Source of the DNA: Acanthacorydalis orientalis
Lineage: Eukaryota; Arthropoda; Insecta; Megaloptera; Corydalidae
DNA: 64,000 bases
Assembly (NCBI GenBank): GCA_034766995.1
Contig: CM068322.1
Coordinates: 6,449,589-6,513,588, forward strand
Reading direction: 5' to 3'
Shown: piece after piece, positions 1 through 13,015 of the stretch
How the letters are laid out: each line of letters begins with the position of its first letter
Numbering within the stretch: position 1 is the first letter of the stretch
Notes under the pieces: generated by a model
Seen by the model: the letters and a program-made list of their open reading frames with translations, nothing else
Told to the model about the DNA's origin: nothing
Databases searched by the model: none
Program-made: the position numbers and the translations under genes

Positions 1-51
<51 letters not shown>

Positions 52-67
52 AATATATATATATATA
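1..67. repeat. (TA)n microsatellite at window edge
   Basis: Alternating TA with TAAATA interruptions; it runs off the left edge of the window. Confidence 0.9.
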
Positions 68-1331
68 GTTATCCTAGTGGTTTTCATCCTTTTAGATCAG
101 TTAATTGGATATTCTCCGCTAGTTTCGGCACGTATGTCATCTTCGAGCTGATAGTCAAGACGAATTTTAAATCCGATTTCTATTATTTTATAAATTTTTG
201 ATGAGTGTGTCATAATACAAATAGCTGCTAGGAAATACAACTACATTTATTTATTCATCAGTATTAATATTAATCAAAGTATTAATATTAATCATAAGTA
301 CATCTTTAATATAAAATACTTCTTTGTTTTAGAAAAATCGATGAATATTTTACATACATTCTCTTACAATTCATTGAGATCAATTAACTTTTTTTATTTA
401 TTTTATTTACGTTATATTTTTTAAATGTGATAGGAAAGACCCTAATCAAATTTGTGTAAGACTTGAATAAATCAAAGGATTACTTATTTAGTATCAATTT
501 CACATTTTAAATTTTATAATATCTACTTTATTATAAATATTTTAGTACAACGAACTTTTTAGCTGAATTTGTTTTATATACGAAATTATTTTATTTTCCG
601 TCCGTATGGAAACATTCTCTTTCTAGAATATAATCAGGTTTTTTGCTAAACAACATACAATAAATACAATTCATTGATTATCAATGCTCACAAGATTAAA
701 AATTCTTATCAAATATTTCTTTTTTTCTATTTTTCACTCTAAAAAAATATATTCCCTATACATTTATTTTCTTAAGATTTGTTTCTTATTCAAAAAAAAT
801 AATGCAAGTATCCTGTAAAGTAATTTACTTCGATTAGCACTAGGCTAGGTTTTTAAAAAAAGTAATAAAAAAAGTAAAAAAATGAAAAAAATATCAGGTC
901 TAATCAAACTAAAAATCAACACGAGCCCGACTTAATTTAAATACGCTATCATGATGCGTGATATGTATGTACAAAAAGAGTAAAAACTAATTCATTTTTT
1001 CGATATTGGCAAACACACTACAAACTATTGTTACACTGTAACAATTTTTCTGGTGTGCACGATACGAAAAAAAAACTATTTATATCGATTATCGTGGTCC
1101 TACCAGTTAATTGATTTTAATTAAATTCAATATTTAATTTTAATATATAATTATAAAAACAATAAACGAAAATAAACTTTCAATACAAACAGTTATCAAA
1201 ATATCAGTTCCATGTAAAATGAAAATTAATTCAACATTACGATCTGTGCTGCTAATATTAATAATTCATTTGAGAAAAATAAATAGAAATTCCAAGAACT
1301 GAATTAAAAGATAAAAAAATAATAAAAATTA

Positions 1332-1334
<3 letters not shown>

Positions 1335-1382
<48 letters not shown>
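1335..1382. repeat. (TA)n microsatellite
   Basis: Uninterrupted TA dinucleotides for about 48 bp. Confidence 0.95.
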
Positions 1383-1383
<1 letters not shown>

Positions 1384-1592
1384 CATATTTAACATAAAAC
1401 TTAGTTCATGCATATTATTAAAAAAGTATTTATTAGCAGAGAGTATATCAATAATCCCTTTAATACCAATTTAAATTTCTTCAATGTATGTTACGTACAA
1501 ATTTCATAATTTAGGTCGTTATAAAATATTATATTATAGTATTATTACTCATGTAACAAACTGAATTACTGATTTTTTTCGATTAGTTTTCA

Positions 1593-1593
<1 letters not shown>

Positions 1594-1687
<94 letters not shown>

Positions 1688-1717
1688 GGTGTGCCTGATG
1701 TGTGTGTATACGTGTGT
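1594..1717. repeat. Compound (TA)n(TG)n microsatellite
   Basis: About 65 bp of TA passes directly into about 22 bp of TG and then a degraded TG-rich tail. Confidence 0.95.
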
Positions 1718-2031
1718 AGAATAGCCATAATTAAATTTAAATCTTTAACGCTAGATGAAGATTATTTATTGCTTAAGAAGTTTACGGCTGCATTATAATT
1801 TATTAAGCACATTAAATTTTTATTTCTCTTTTATAATAGTTCCTAGAGAAGATATATTATATATATATAAAGATACAGAAAAATTATAAACCAAATTAAA
1901 GTCTGTCAATTCAATACAGTTTATTAAAAAATCATGATGATTGTACTTATACACAATACTTGTTTTGAAATTGCATATTACGAACAATCTTTACTACTAT
2001 AAAACTAAAGAAAACTCATTAAAGGCATCTG

Positions 2032-2154
2032 GAGCCTACAAAACTTAATTTTTTCACTTAAATTTATTTAATGAGCCTATAAAAGTTATTTTTTTCACTT
2101 AAATTTATTTAATGAGCCTATAAAAGTTATTTTTTTCACTTAAATTTATTTAAC
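2032..2154. repeat. 41-bp tandem repeat, 3 copies
   Basis: The unit starts GAGCCTA and contains CACTTAAATTTATTTAA. The CACTTA landmark recurs at 2055, 2096 and 2137, a fixed period of 41 bp. The first copy is the most diverged. It sits just upstream of the transposon cluster that begins near 2.3 kb, so it could be an internal repeat of an element, but no family is assigned. Confidence 0.85.
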
Positions 2155-2329
2155 CATTTGTCAAACTTGTCAGTCACTGATGGACAACTTCTCCTTACCG
2201 AAATTGTCTTGCACATGTACAACACGGGCATCATAATCTTTGGTACTACAATCTTAATTTGGCTCGTAGTTTTTTTTTACTTAGTGGCTTTCTCTGCTTT
2301 GTTTTTAAAAAATGGGAATTTACCACCTT

Positions 2330-2560
2330 ACCAATGAGATAAAGTGATGATTATGAAGTAGGATAACAGAAAAGTTGTTACTGTACTCTCAACAGTATGT
2401 AAACTGGAACAGTGAGCTGAATAAAGAGAAAAGATGATAAGAAATTAAAAATTTATTATAGAGTGCAATGATAAAATTATTGGAATAGACAGCATGGATC
2501 ATCTCCTAACCATCTATCATATTATGAAAAAGTATTTTAAAAAAAGATCCATATATCAAA
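2330..2560 (+). pseudogene. Possible piggyBac-like transposase scrap
   Basis: With frame changes, the plus strand gives a DNRKVVTVLST-like stretch followed by IGIDSMDHLL. This resembles the region of piggyBac transposases that reads roughly 'VxxLST...KGGVDxxD'. There are several stops, no terminal repeats were found, and a YFD-containing stretch near 2610 is out of the usual order. This is a weak resemblance by eye; the segment could equally be unclassified sequence. Confidence 0.22.
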
Positions 2561-2969
2561 CCAGGTCACAACTTATTTGTATTGCATAAGATGAACTATG
2601 AAATACCACACAGAGGACATGAGATCTACTTTGATTACTTAGAACTTATATAAATCTGTTTTTATTTATATACACGTATGTGTAAATTCGTTGTACAAGA
2701 TCAACATTTTAATTTAGTCGACACAACAATTTTCGAAAGTTCCCAACAACCCTTGAACTAAATTGAATAAAGCAAGATTTAGAACACTTGTGACATATTG
2801 ACTTATGACCACGCTTTTCTGGATATGCCGATTGATGTAACTCGTAGGTAATATAATACTAAACCGGGGACAAGATTCATGATCTCTAGAGTAACTAATG
2901 AAGTCCAGCTGAAGCTATAGATAAATGATGGTACGAGAACACACAGACCATAAGCTCCAGGTGCAACAG

Positions 2970-3760
2970 AGGGCTACGTTTTTTTACCGTACCGCAATCC
3001 ACATCTAAGAGGCAATATCTCTATCCATGTTAAATCTATAAAGAGGGAGTCGTACATTATCAATCCCATTGAAGCTAGTGTCACACAAGAAAAGGTAGTT
3101 GTCTCTGTCTGTTTCGTTTATTTGTCAACGAGATATGGAGCGAACAGATTACTGCATTTTACACAGATGACACTACCGTTGTTGCGCAGTCATGGAAGTA
3201 AAGTTTGATCCATGCAAATCTCCAGTAATAACTCGATACCGTCTCAAATTATTGAAATGATTGGAAGGTGACAGTGAACGCTAAGGAATTCGAGGCGGTC
3301 TTGTTTATACGACGATGCAATGATTACATTGGCGATCTTAATCTTAATAACATACCAGTTGGTTCGACCGGTGAGGCCAAGCATCTTTGAGTTACTCTCA
3401 ACCGAATCTTATCCTACCGAAGTTACATAACAAACATGTTTAATAAAGAAAAATTCCAGATATGTATGTTGTTTCCACTTCTGAATCGAAAGTCATAATT
3501 TCTGCTACATATGAAATGGATGCTTTATACGTGATTAATGTGATCGATATTCCATCTAAGGGGCACAAGCCTCATTCATGCCCACATTTATGAAATGATT
3601 GCAGATCTTCTAAATCAAGGCACTGCACCTCATCACTGACGCGCAATAATTTGTTCGACGTTCGTATCCAGATAATCGAACATTATCAAGCAATGGACAC
3701 TCATTTTGTACGAACGTACAGAAAGTAGTACAAACGTGCTGATACGCTTATTCGCCAATT
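2970..3760 (+). pseudogene. Jockey-like non-LTR retrotransposon, RT fragment
   Basis: Reading the plus strand across frameshifts recovers consecutive landmarks of Jockey-clade reverse transcriptases. A PIEASV-TQ stretch near 3066-3100 stands for the usual 'RPIxAGVPQGS'. FYTDDTTVVAQS near 3155-3190 is the catalytic YADD box with its second and third positions kept as DD. KVTVNAKEFEAVLF near 3265-3305 matches 'KxNxxKTxAxxF'. A KHLxVTLN stretch near 3375-3405 matches 'YLGVxLD'. The fingers and endonuclease are not visible, so this is the 3' half only. It has many stops and frameshifts and is non-functional. It faces a second RT remnant of the same general type that starts at about 3775 on the other strand. 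Confidence 0.65.
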
Positions 3761-3774
3761 ATGAGCCTGGAAAC

Positions 3775-5255
3775 CCGTATTACCGATACAATCGATCACA
3801 TTTATTCGTTTTCGACTTTGAAGACGACCGTTCTTAACAGAATCTCCATCTAAAATGACACAAAACCGCATTCTCACAACTTGAACTCCCAAATGGCCTT
3901 CCACATGTTCAATTAACCGATAACCACTGAGCCAAAACCACTGAAGATCTGATATTAATGACGCAGGAATTGCAGATGTATAATTCCAGGCTGACACCAA
4001 GTAACATAGCTAGAAGGAGCTAGTGTAAAGCATATGCTTACCATGCAGTGACAACCGTAATCGCTTACTGAACAGCGAAAACAGCCATCTTAAAATAACG
4101 CGTCCATTATTGATGATGTTCTTCATATAACTGCTAGAAAAGAGCTTCTCATCAAAAGTTATGCTTAGGTACTCAGCCTTCTAATCACTCAATCCATTTT
4201 CCGTTGAGAAGATCACCGACCTCAATAAGTTTACGCCGAGAAAACAACATCGCCTGGGGAACTTCTTAGCATTGACTTTCATTAGCCACCTACTGAACTT
4301 CAGGAAGAAGTTACAAAATTTCGTGGATAAATCTTATTCTCCAAGATTATGGAACAATCGCAGTATCGTTCGCATATAATGCATTGACATTTCCTCAGTA
4401 TATAGTTAATGTACAGGAATGAAAAAAAACAGATCCATAAGACCAGCACACAGAAATTTAATGAGGCGAAGGTTATATCATGCCTCCCAGCCTGTGTTTA
4501 CGTAAAATGAGCGACCTGGCAGGTATGAAGTCACTAGGAGACTCATTGTGTCTAAGAAACCCGTACAGACGAGTTTTCAGACGAAATCGACATGCTAGAC
4601 CTTATCAAACTTTTTTTAATATCAAGAACCACGACTCCTATCGTGAGCTTCTCATTTAAGCTGCAAAATATGTGCTCCGCCAGCAGCAAGATTTGAATAG
4701 TACTTTGATTGATGGTCAATCAGAAATATTCGAGCGAACACCAGATCGACACGACCAGATCTACAAGCATGTTGTTAAAAGTCTTTTCGAATATTTTAGA
4801 TTGACAAAAGAGCAGACTTATCTGATAATTCATTGACTATAGCTTCAGACTATAGCTACCTACCGGATTTTTGTATAGTTATACTTTTGGAAAATTTCCG
4901 CCTGGCGGATAATATTTGACTTTAGACTGAGTTAATGATCGCCGCCATCCGCACGATACTACGCGCAGGTAAATATTGCAAAGCATAGTTACTGATACTG
5001 TCATCAGCAAGTTTTTTACAATTGAGACCACGAATGACATCTGCGAATTAACCGGGGATGACTGAGAACCAAAATTATGGCTAGCATCAAAATAAATCGC
5101 TGAACAAAATTCTCGATACACTCTTAAACATTTCGTTCTCCGGCGAGTTCGAATTTGGCCCCCCATCGAATCTGCGAACAGTTCGGCTTTATCCGACGTC
5201 TCTCTTACCAGATCATCGCATGCTTCTTTCGAAAGCTGTCTTATTAGTGTGTCCC
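3775..5255 (-). pseudogene. Jockey-like non-LTR retrotransposon, RT domain remnant
   Basis: The minus strand, read from 5255 down, gives a DKAELFADSM stretch (the conserved 'KAxxFAxxL' linker before the RT), then NFPKV near 4885 (matching 'GYFPxxWK'). It continues with AEHIFCSLNEKLTIGVVVLDIKK near 4590-4660, which corresponds to the 'FLDxxKAFD' block (one D kept). An FLYINYI stretch near 4400 corresponds to 'LYxNDI', followed by a KVNAKK block. A region rich in C-terminal Jockey-type residues (AWNYTSA) lies near 3960. Stops and frameshifts occur throughout. The element is old and inactive; its exact termini were not found. Confidence 0.7.
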
Positions 5256-6108
5256 GTTCAGGAAAAGGTAACTAAATATTTTCGTATTGAATAATAAGAT
5301 GTTCAGCATAAAAAAAACATCAAAACTTCATTAAAAACACACATTTTTAGTTATAATTATAATTTAGTTATAAGTACTTTTATTTTACACAAAATTAAAT
5401 GGTATTCATGCAAAAATAATAGTTAAAAATATACATAAATAGACATAATTCAACATACATACAATTCAAAATTGGTCAGGTATTGCGGAATTGATTGAAA
5501 TTATGTATTGAACAATGTTTCAGTAAAATTAAAATAACACTGTATATCGAAAGTGACACAAGTACTTAGTCTAGAACGTGCGATCACAAGAACCAAAATA
5601 CATAGTCTCAGCGCTGAAAGAATTACTGTAGTAAATTTTATTTTATTCAACATAAAATATACTCTCGATATATTCAGAAAAAAAATATTAAACTGATATT
5701 GTAAGCTAATCAAATCATATAATTAAATTTTACACCAAAATTGAGTGTTACAAAATTACAACAAAAACTATGACACCAACCATTATCCCACAAACATTAA
5801 AATTAATAACTTTCAAATAAGTCAGTAGTGCCAACTAAAAATGAATACATGTAATACGGATGGTAAGCACCTGGAAACTTAATTGTTGGTATATTATATT
5901 ATCAGTTAAATAAATACGACCAGTGTAAACAACACTACCGACGCATCATCAAAATATTTGAAGAGAACAAAAAAACTGTCGAAAGTGTTCACTGTCGTCA
6001 TAGTCAAGATTAAATTGTTATTATGTACTTTTTATCAGAGTAAACAATTTACAGTATTAACACTAATCTCACCGCATTGCACCTGTTTACATATTCTTAT
6101 ACAGATGT
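5256..6108. other. AT-rich non-coding stretch
   Basis: Nothing recognisable on either strand apart from short low-complexity ORFs. Confidence 0.5.
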
Positions 6109-6353
<245 letters not shown>

Positions 6354-8627
6354 GAATGATACGCAAAATATAGCAATATTCTCAGAAATTGTTGAGAGCC
6401 TCGTCTTTTCAGAATAGAGTTCTGGGGCATTGTGATTAAATTTCACATTCACAAATGAATTCTTTTTTAACCTAACAAATTAATAAAAAAAATGTTTAAT
6501 CAAAACTTTTCTATAACTGATTATTGATTATTGTTAATTGTTATTAGAGCTCTATGTATGATACAGTCGGCTTTGAAATCTGCTTATTAAAAATCCACAA
6601 AAAATGATCATTAATTATTTATTGAGCAGCTCTGATCGGAAAAAATTGGTTGTTCGCAGCGTAAAAAAAGAATAAATTTGTGAAAGTTTGTCTTTTATTC
6701 CCTTTGCTACTTTGCAATTAACTAAATATTTAATGGAGACAATAGTCTCTCTTTATCAGTAAGTAAAATGGAAAATTATTGGAAAATATACCTTGAAAAT
6801 ATTTGTGATTCTCCCAAACAAATTCTCTAAGCGTTAAGTTTCAGTTTAATGGTTAAAAAGCAGTATGCATGTATTTTATAATAATGTACTAAACGGGAAT
6901 TTTTTGTTTGTTTACATTTTTTAATGACTTTTAGTCTTCTTGATATTACTAACCAAGTAAATAAGTATTTTTTAGGTTAATATGGGACGTAAGAAGCTTT
7001 GTTCGGGCTATCAAAGGAAATTTATAGCAAAACTAATATCAAAAAAAAGAACGTATAAATGAAGAGGATCAGTTTTGTATTAGAATGACAAAACTTAATA
7101 GAAAACGAGGCCACAAAAAAACAACAAACTCAGGGGAGCATTAATTATTTGTGCAATGACATTTCCATTTAAAATCACTACGACGATGAAGCAGCAACTA
7201 AACATATTAATTCTCTCTAATTTGAAGGGTCAATAAAAGTTCCGTTTGAAAATTAAAAAAATAATAAAAATAAAACTAGAAGTATTTTCGCAAAAGAATA
7301 GCTTAAGCAAATTACTTCCAATAATCAAATATTTTACAAAATGATACTTCAAACGGTTTTTAACTGTATTGAGAACCAAATATATGTATATATATATATA
7401 TAACCCATCTACTCTCGGAGGTTCAACCCTAGTACTCAACAAATACAATAAAAAATGTGGTTGGCAAGGTAATGGTCTAGGAAAATAATATGTTACTAAA
7501 ACTAAATGGAATTTTATCTTTTTTATTGCAAAAAAGGTCAAAGAATTATCATTGAAAAAATGTTAAAAAGGAGAATACGAGAACTGATAATGTCTAGAAA
7601 ATATGGACATAAGAGCAACACAGAAATCACCTCAAATTCGAAAATTAACCTGCCTAAATGCCAATGTTCAATATTTGTGAGCTAAATATTTTTGAAAACT
7701 CAAAAGATAATACAAATCTGTTTAGTTAATAACAATCAGCAAATACTCGAAAATTATGAAAGAATATAATGCATTATTTCGAACAATTTCCAGAAATTAA
7801 TTTCTTACTCAATAACTTCTAATTTAAAAAATGAAATATATTAGTTTACTTTGAATTCAATTCCAGAAAAACGAATTATATAGATAATTTGAAAAAATAT
7901 ATTGTTATAAAATTAAGGTTGTAATTCATAATTTAAGAAAAATATCTTTAATTTCTATTATTCGGATTAACTTCTTTTTGTTGTTCTCATTGTGAATGAT
8001 GGCTCATAAATCGACGTTTGTGATAATTGAAACCAATTTTTATTCTTGCAAAAAAAATCGAGTTATATTTATTTATAACTAAATTGATTTTCTAACGTAT
8101 TTAAATTAAGCTTTATAAAAACAAGCTAATCGATTTTTTTACATTATTGATTTATTTTACTTCTTGATACGCTAAAGAAACACTAAATAGATATTAGATC
8201 AAAACTGTTCGAGATCAAAATGATTCCTTTATGTCTGCATTTTTTCATAACTGTGTATGTGTGTGGATGGGAACAAACATATATGTTCGTTGCGATTACA
8301 ATAGCCGATATCATTTGCGAACGTCAAAATTGTACATGACGCAAACACGTCAATCGATACATTGTAATAAAATTAGAAAACGGGTATACAGAACTCATAC
8401 TATACTCAGTTTTGGAATATAATGCTATATATCCTGCATTTATATATATAATATATGTCGTGATTTATATTCAATATTGATAAATAATACAGGAAAAATG
8501 TTTCTAACATAAAAGTTTCAAACTTTTTAACAATCTAAGTAACATTTAAATACGGTTTCTTTAAAAACTGTAATTTTTTAAAAAAAAAAACACACAATAT
8601 TTGAAAAAAGGAATAAGTTTACAAATA
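6354..8627. other. AT-rich non-coding stretch
   Basis: No gene or transposon signature was recognised. There is a short TA array at 7380-7402. A 103-codon minus-strand ORF at 7230-7541 crosses that array and has no recognisable motif. Confidence 0.5.
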
Positions 8628-8629
8628 TA

Positions 8630-9481
8630 CGTGGGTCGTGTGATAACTTTCTATGATATGGCGCCACCATTCATCTGGTAACGTCAAGGATATCGAGTGT
8701 CGCTTTTTAAACTAGCACAGGCGAAATTTCAGCCAGAAACGATGCACTGTTCACGTTCTAAAGATATTTGAATCCAGCACTGTAGCAGTTACTGCAGAAA
8801 TGGAAAAAAAACGAACAGGCCTTTTTGCGGAGATTCGTTACCGTTGATGAAATATGGATCGACCACTACATATCTGACTCGAAGCAGCAGTCAAAGAAGT
8901 AGACACCGACTGGTGAAAGTGCGACAAAGAAGGCGAAGACCGTTTTATCGGTTGGGAAAGTGATGGCCACTGATTTTTAGGATTTCCAAGGAATAATTCT
9001 GATTGACTACTTAACGAAAGAAAAGATGATAACAGGAGCCTATTATACAACATTATTGGACCGTTTGAAAGAAGAACTGGAATAAAAACGGTCAATATTG
9101 GTGCATAAAAAAAGTGTTCTTTCACCAAGACAACGAAGTGTCCCACAAATCGAACATCGCAATGACAAAATTACACGAATTAGCTTTCCAATTGATTCGT
9201 CATCCATCCTATTCTCTGGGCTCGGCCCTGTGCGACTTCTTCCTCTTATCGAACTTAACAATTTGGCTCGATGGGAAGAAATTTTCGTCGAACGAAGATG
9301 TCATTGCCGCCTTTAATGCGTATTTTGCAGACTTTACGAAAAGTTACTTTTTCGACGGGATGAAAAAATTGTAAACTCGCTGGATCAAGTGTACAGCTCT
9401 CAATGAAAACTATATTGAGAAATAAAATCGATTTTTTCCAACAAACGATGTTTAACTTGCTTTTTTACCAAACGACCGTCG
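8630..9481 (+). mobile_element. Internally deleted mariner element
   Basis: Bounded by TA at 8628-8629 and 9482-9483. The ends are imperfect inverted repeats: the left reads CGTGGGTCGTGTGATAA and the right, reversed, reads CGACGGTCGTTTGGTAA. The size is about 852 bp against roughly 1.3 kb for complete mariners. The shortfall matches the missing N-terminal helix-turn-helix half of the transposase. Confidence 0.8.
8790..9425 (+). pseudogene. Mariner transposase, N-terminally deleted and frameshifted
   Basis: Reading across a few stops gives, in order: RRFVTVDEIW (the usual 'MDETW', first catalytic Asp present), SVGKVMAT, GIILIDYLTKEKMITGAYY, then VLFHQDNEVSHKSNIAMTKLHEL. The usual 'HQDNAPAH' motif has become HQDNEVSH but keeps the Asp. 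A CDFFLLSNL stretch follows, with the third Asp. It ends with KSYFFDGMKKL and a diverged 'CxELxxxYVEK' tail near 9400-9425. All three catalytic aspartates can still be read, but the DNA-binding half is gone and stop codons interrupt the frame, so no active enzyme is expected. The family-typical 'PHPPYSPDLAP' motif is degraded to HPSYSLGSA. Confidence 0.8.
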
Positions 9482-9483
9482 TA

Positions 9484-10379
9484 TTTGTCCATCGTTTATT
9501 TTTTAATAGCGGGTACGCTGCACAGTTATGTGTTTATCTTCTGTACTTCCTATTTATTGTATTAAAAAAATTTTTTTTTCTTTAACACAATATTGTTATA
9601 TTATTGTTGATGTACTTTTGTACGATTGGTTCCTGCCCTTAAATTATATTTTCTAGTTACTATATAATACAAAATACTATATACTACAACACCTAAAACT
9701 CAACATTTACCATATGAATAAAAGGTGACATATTAGTGCCATCTATTGGCTCGGGTTGATTTTTTATATAGAATCTATAATCGCGAATTAAAAATTGTAT
9801 TAAATACAATGATATACTGATTTTGTTTATATATTTAGTAATTAAATAATAACCGATAAAGGAAAACTAAATTTTGTAATAAATACTCCGGAAAACAGTT
9901 TTATAAAATTAAGTCACTTTTACAAATATACTTTTATTTGGCATTAGACTTTATATTTAAAATCATTATTTTGTGTTATAATATAAAATATTCAATTATT
10001 AGTTATTGTTCTAATTTCAATAATTATATATGTAAGATGAAAAGTATCATCATTTATATTATTTTTCTTCTTTATATACACTTCTAATAAGTTTAGTGTT
10101 CTGAGTCATTTTATTTCAATGCCTACATTTTTATTACTGTAAAAATTATCATGTGTAAGGAAAAATACCCTTCATTAAACGAATTATAGTCATTAGGGAG
10201 AAAATAGTTCAGTTTATTCATGTTTTTATTTTAACATAACTATTTACATTATACAATTATAAAGTAGAATAAGATGCAGATATAATGCTATCAATATGAT
10301 TGACATATAATATCTAATGATGGTAATTGAAATTAGTAATAAATTTGCATCTGCTACACATTCTTCACTTCGAAAGTTT
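9484..10379. other. AT-rich non-coding stretch
   Basis: No gene or element was recognised. Confidence 0.5.
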
Positions 10380-10860
10380 TTATTCCTAAAATCCCTCGGT
10401 GGAAAGTAGTCCGACCACCTAATTTTTATATAAATATTATGACAATTTGTACTTAGTATATCATTTAAATCACATATTTTGCATACATTATCCTACATTC
10501 TCAATTTCAAATACTATATCTAACAATGTTAATGTTAATCTAGTTAAAAAATAGGTAAATATAAAAATACAATACTCCCATATTCAAATTATAGTTTAAT
10601 AAAATCGTCACTTACTCTTTGTTATTTTTCGAAAACTGAAGAATAGTTTTTTTATTATAATTTTTATATCTTTAGTACATCCTTTTTATAAAAATGAATA
10701 AAATATACTGAAAACTGTATAAAAGCAAATGTGGGTTTAGTAAACAGTAATATCATATCAACTCAAGCCGACACAAGGGTAATGTTGTATTTTACCCATT
10801 TTAACATGAATTTTTAATATTACAATCTATAGTATTTGGTGATAATCAGCATCGCAGTCT
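10380..10860 (+). repeat. Dispersed repeat family A, copy 1
   Basis: Diverged copy of the sequence at 40525-41320. Shared landmarks in the same order are AAAATCC, TTTTTATATAAATATT, CACATATTTTGCAT, TGGGTTTAG and ATCATATCAACTCAAG, followed by an ATATTACA-rich stretch. No coding signature was seen. It probably represents an old unclassified transposon. The TA array at 10914 begins shortly after it. Confidence 0.6.
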
Positions 10861-10913
10861 ACAGGAGATAGATTAAACCGGAATAAGTCATATAATCCAT
10901 TCATTAGTATTTA

Positions 10914-10914
10914 G

Positions 10915-11000
<86 letters not shown>
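10914..11000. repeat. (TA)n microsatellite
   Basis: About 85 bp of nearly pure TA. Confidence 0.95.
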
Positions 11001-11003
<3 letters not shown>

Positions 11004-11077
11004 AAAAAACAATACTTTATTTCCAACTCATTTTATATTTCATTTAGTCATTAAAGCAGAATTCTACGCTATATCCT

Positions 11078-11108
11078 ATATGTATATATATATATAGATA
11101 TATATATA

Positions 11109-11160
<52 letters not shown>
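11078..11160. repeat. (TA)n microsatellite
   Basis: TA array with single GATA and TTATAT interruptions. It is separated from the previous array by about 77 bp of unique sequence. Confidence 0.95.
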
Positions 11161-11162
<2 letters not shown>

Positions 11163-12369
11163 TTTTTGTTCTTTTAATCAGTGTTACTGAATTCTTGATT
11201 AAACTGTTTTCATTCACATTTCCTAAGAAATATATGTTCAATTATAAGTATCTGTTGAATTGTTGTACGTCAAATAGTTCACTTAACCAATAAAAATCAT
11301 TAGTAAGCATATGTAATAGTGGATTCCAAATACATTCATTAACAGTATGAGGTTTTATAATTTGTCAATTATTTTTAATGAAAGTGCAATATTTTAAAAA
11401 AATATATATATTCCATATTTTAAATATTAAAAGAAGATTCTATACACACATCCTTTATACTTCATGATCAAATAAAATATGAATAAATATCGCTAATAAA
11501 ATAAAGGTTGAAAGTAAATGCAATAAATGTCAAAAAATTGAATATAAGAACTTAAAAATAGACAGGTTTACATATTGGTCATATAATTTGTCTATTCCTC
11601 GATTTTATTATTAAAATTTAGTATAATATGAATTATATAATTTCAGAATTACAATATAATATAAATTATTAAATAATTTTAGAATGTATAGTCATTGATC
11701 GTTTATTTAAAAAAGTAAAATACTATTTAAACAAAAGATTAAATTGAATTGAAAACGATAGCTGTAGTGTTTTAAGTAAACGTTGTTCCAATAGTATTAT
11801 ATAAACAATTGCTTGTAAAATAACCAGTATATGAATAAATATGTTGACATATTTATATACAGACGTTGTCGATTATAATATAGAGTATGCTTTTCGCCTG
11901 TCAATTTGATTAACTAGTATCAATCAAAATATTTTCACAACACCCCAAACGTCACAAAAGTGGCTTGATCAAAATGTTTACCAATTAGTTACTGTTTATT
12001 CGGGTACGCCAATGCGTATTTCCATAGCATTCCATTGTTCCCAAAGCACAAGAATTGAAAATGTGATTTTCTATAAAATATTTACTGTTCCAGCGTTTTA
12101 TATATGATGCATACTAGGTGCCGTGGAATGCATGCGCTTTCATTTATCGAAATATACAATAATCATATACTGGGTATTTTGATAAGGATTTTTTTGTAAT
12201 AGTTAAATTATTAATTCATGTATGATTTGTAACTTCATCATCAGCATCTAACGTATATACTAAACTAAAGTACCACTCCCTTATCAACAGCACATGAATT
12301 GCACAAAACTTGAATGAAACAAATTAAATGTAGATACGAATGAAGGTCAAAAATTCGCAGAATAAGTGA
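11161..12369. other. AT-rich non-coding stretch
   Basis: No gene or element was recognised. Confidence 0.5.
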
Positions 12370-13015
12370 GAAAAGAGATAAAACAAAACTAGTCATTCCT
12401 TTCCTTTTTCGATATTTTTTCCCTTGACTCTAATACACTTTTCAAATCTTTGAATAAGTTTCTTTAAATCTTCATAAAAATAATTTTTCTTACGGCCCAA
12501 AATAAGGAAAAATTGCTGCCTTAACCTCTTTATTATCCCCAAATTTCTTTTCACATATCTCTTTTTTCAAATTCGGAAACAAATAAATATTTCGAGGCTA
12601 GATCTGGATTATACGAAGGATGGTTATGAATTTTGACACATCATTTATGGATGGGAGCCATTGTAACATTATTCTTGTGAACAGGTTTTCTTGCAAGAAC
12701 AATATATCTTTTCCGAATTTTACCCTCCTTTTTTAAGTCACTGCTGCCTTTAGTTGTTCCATTAAAAAATTATAGTATTCTGTTGTAATAGCCCCACCTT
12801 TAACTTGGTAATCGATCAAGAAAATACTCTATGTATCCTCAAAAACAGTGGCCAACACCTTTCCAACCAATGGCGACATTTCAAACTTTTTAAAAAGTGA
12901 TATACCCTTTTTATGCCACTACTTGGAAAACTGTTTGATTCAGGCTAACAGTGATGAACTTACGTTTCATCTCCAGTAACTATGCGGTAAAAAATTTCAT
13001 TGAGATTGTCTTTAC
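12370..13015 (-). pseudogene. Mariner-like transposase relic, C-terminal two thirds
   Basis: The minus strand from 13015 down begins with a VTGDET stretch (first catalytic Asp motif), then a 'KGISLFKKF' region and a YFLDRLPS segment resembling 'FIDYLPK'. Next come a YNRILYNFLMEQLKAA stretch (matching 'YYxxLLxxLKxA') and YLFPNLKK (after the third Asp position). It ends with DLKKLIQRFEKCIRVKGKNIEKGKE, which closely follows the canonical 'RWxKCIxLxGDYVEK' tail. The 'HQDNAPAH' motif is strongly degraded. Many stops are present. The N-terminal third is absent: homology stops abruptly near 13015, so the element is truncated or interrupted. No inverted repeats were identified. Confidence 0.7.

Larger units (their letters stand above)
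68..2031. other. AT-rich non-coding stretch
   Basis: No ORF or family resemblance was recognised on either strand. It is poly-A/T rich and contains two TA arrays, listed separately. Confidence 0.5.

Noticed and set aside
2032..2154. Possible CRISPR-like array
   Set aside because: Direct head-to-tail tandem repeat without spacers, in a eukaryotic context.
8838..9316. Minus-strand and alternate-frame ORFs over the mariner at 8.6-9.5 kb
   Set aside because: Shadows of the degraded plus-strand transposase reading.
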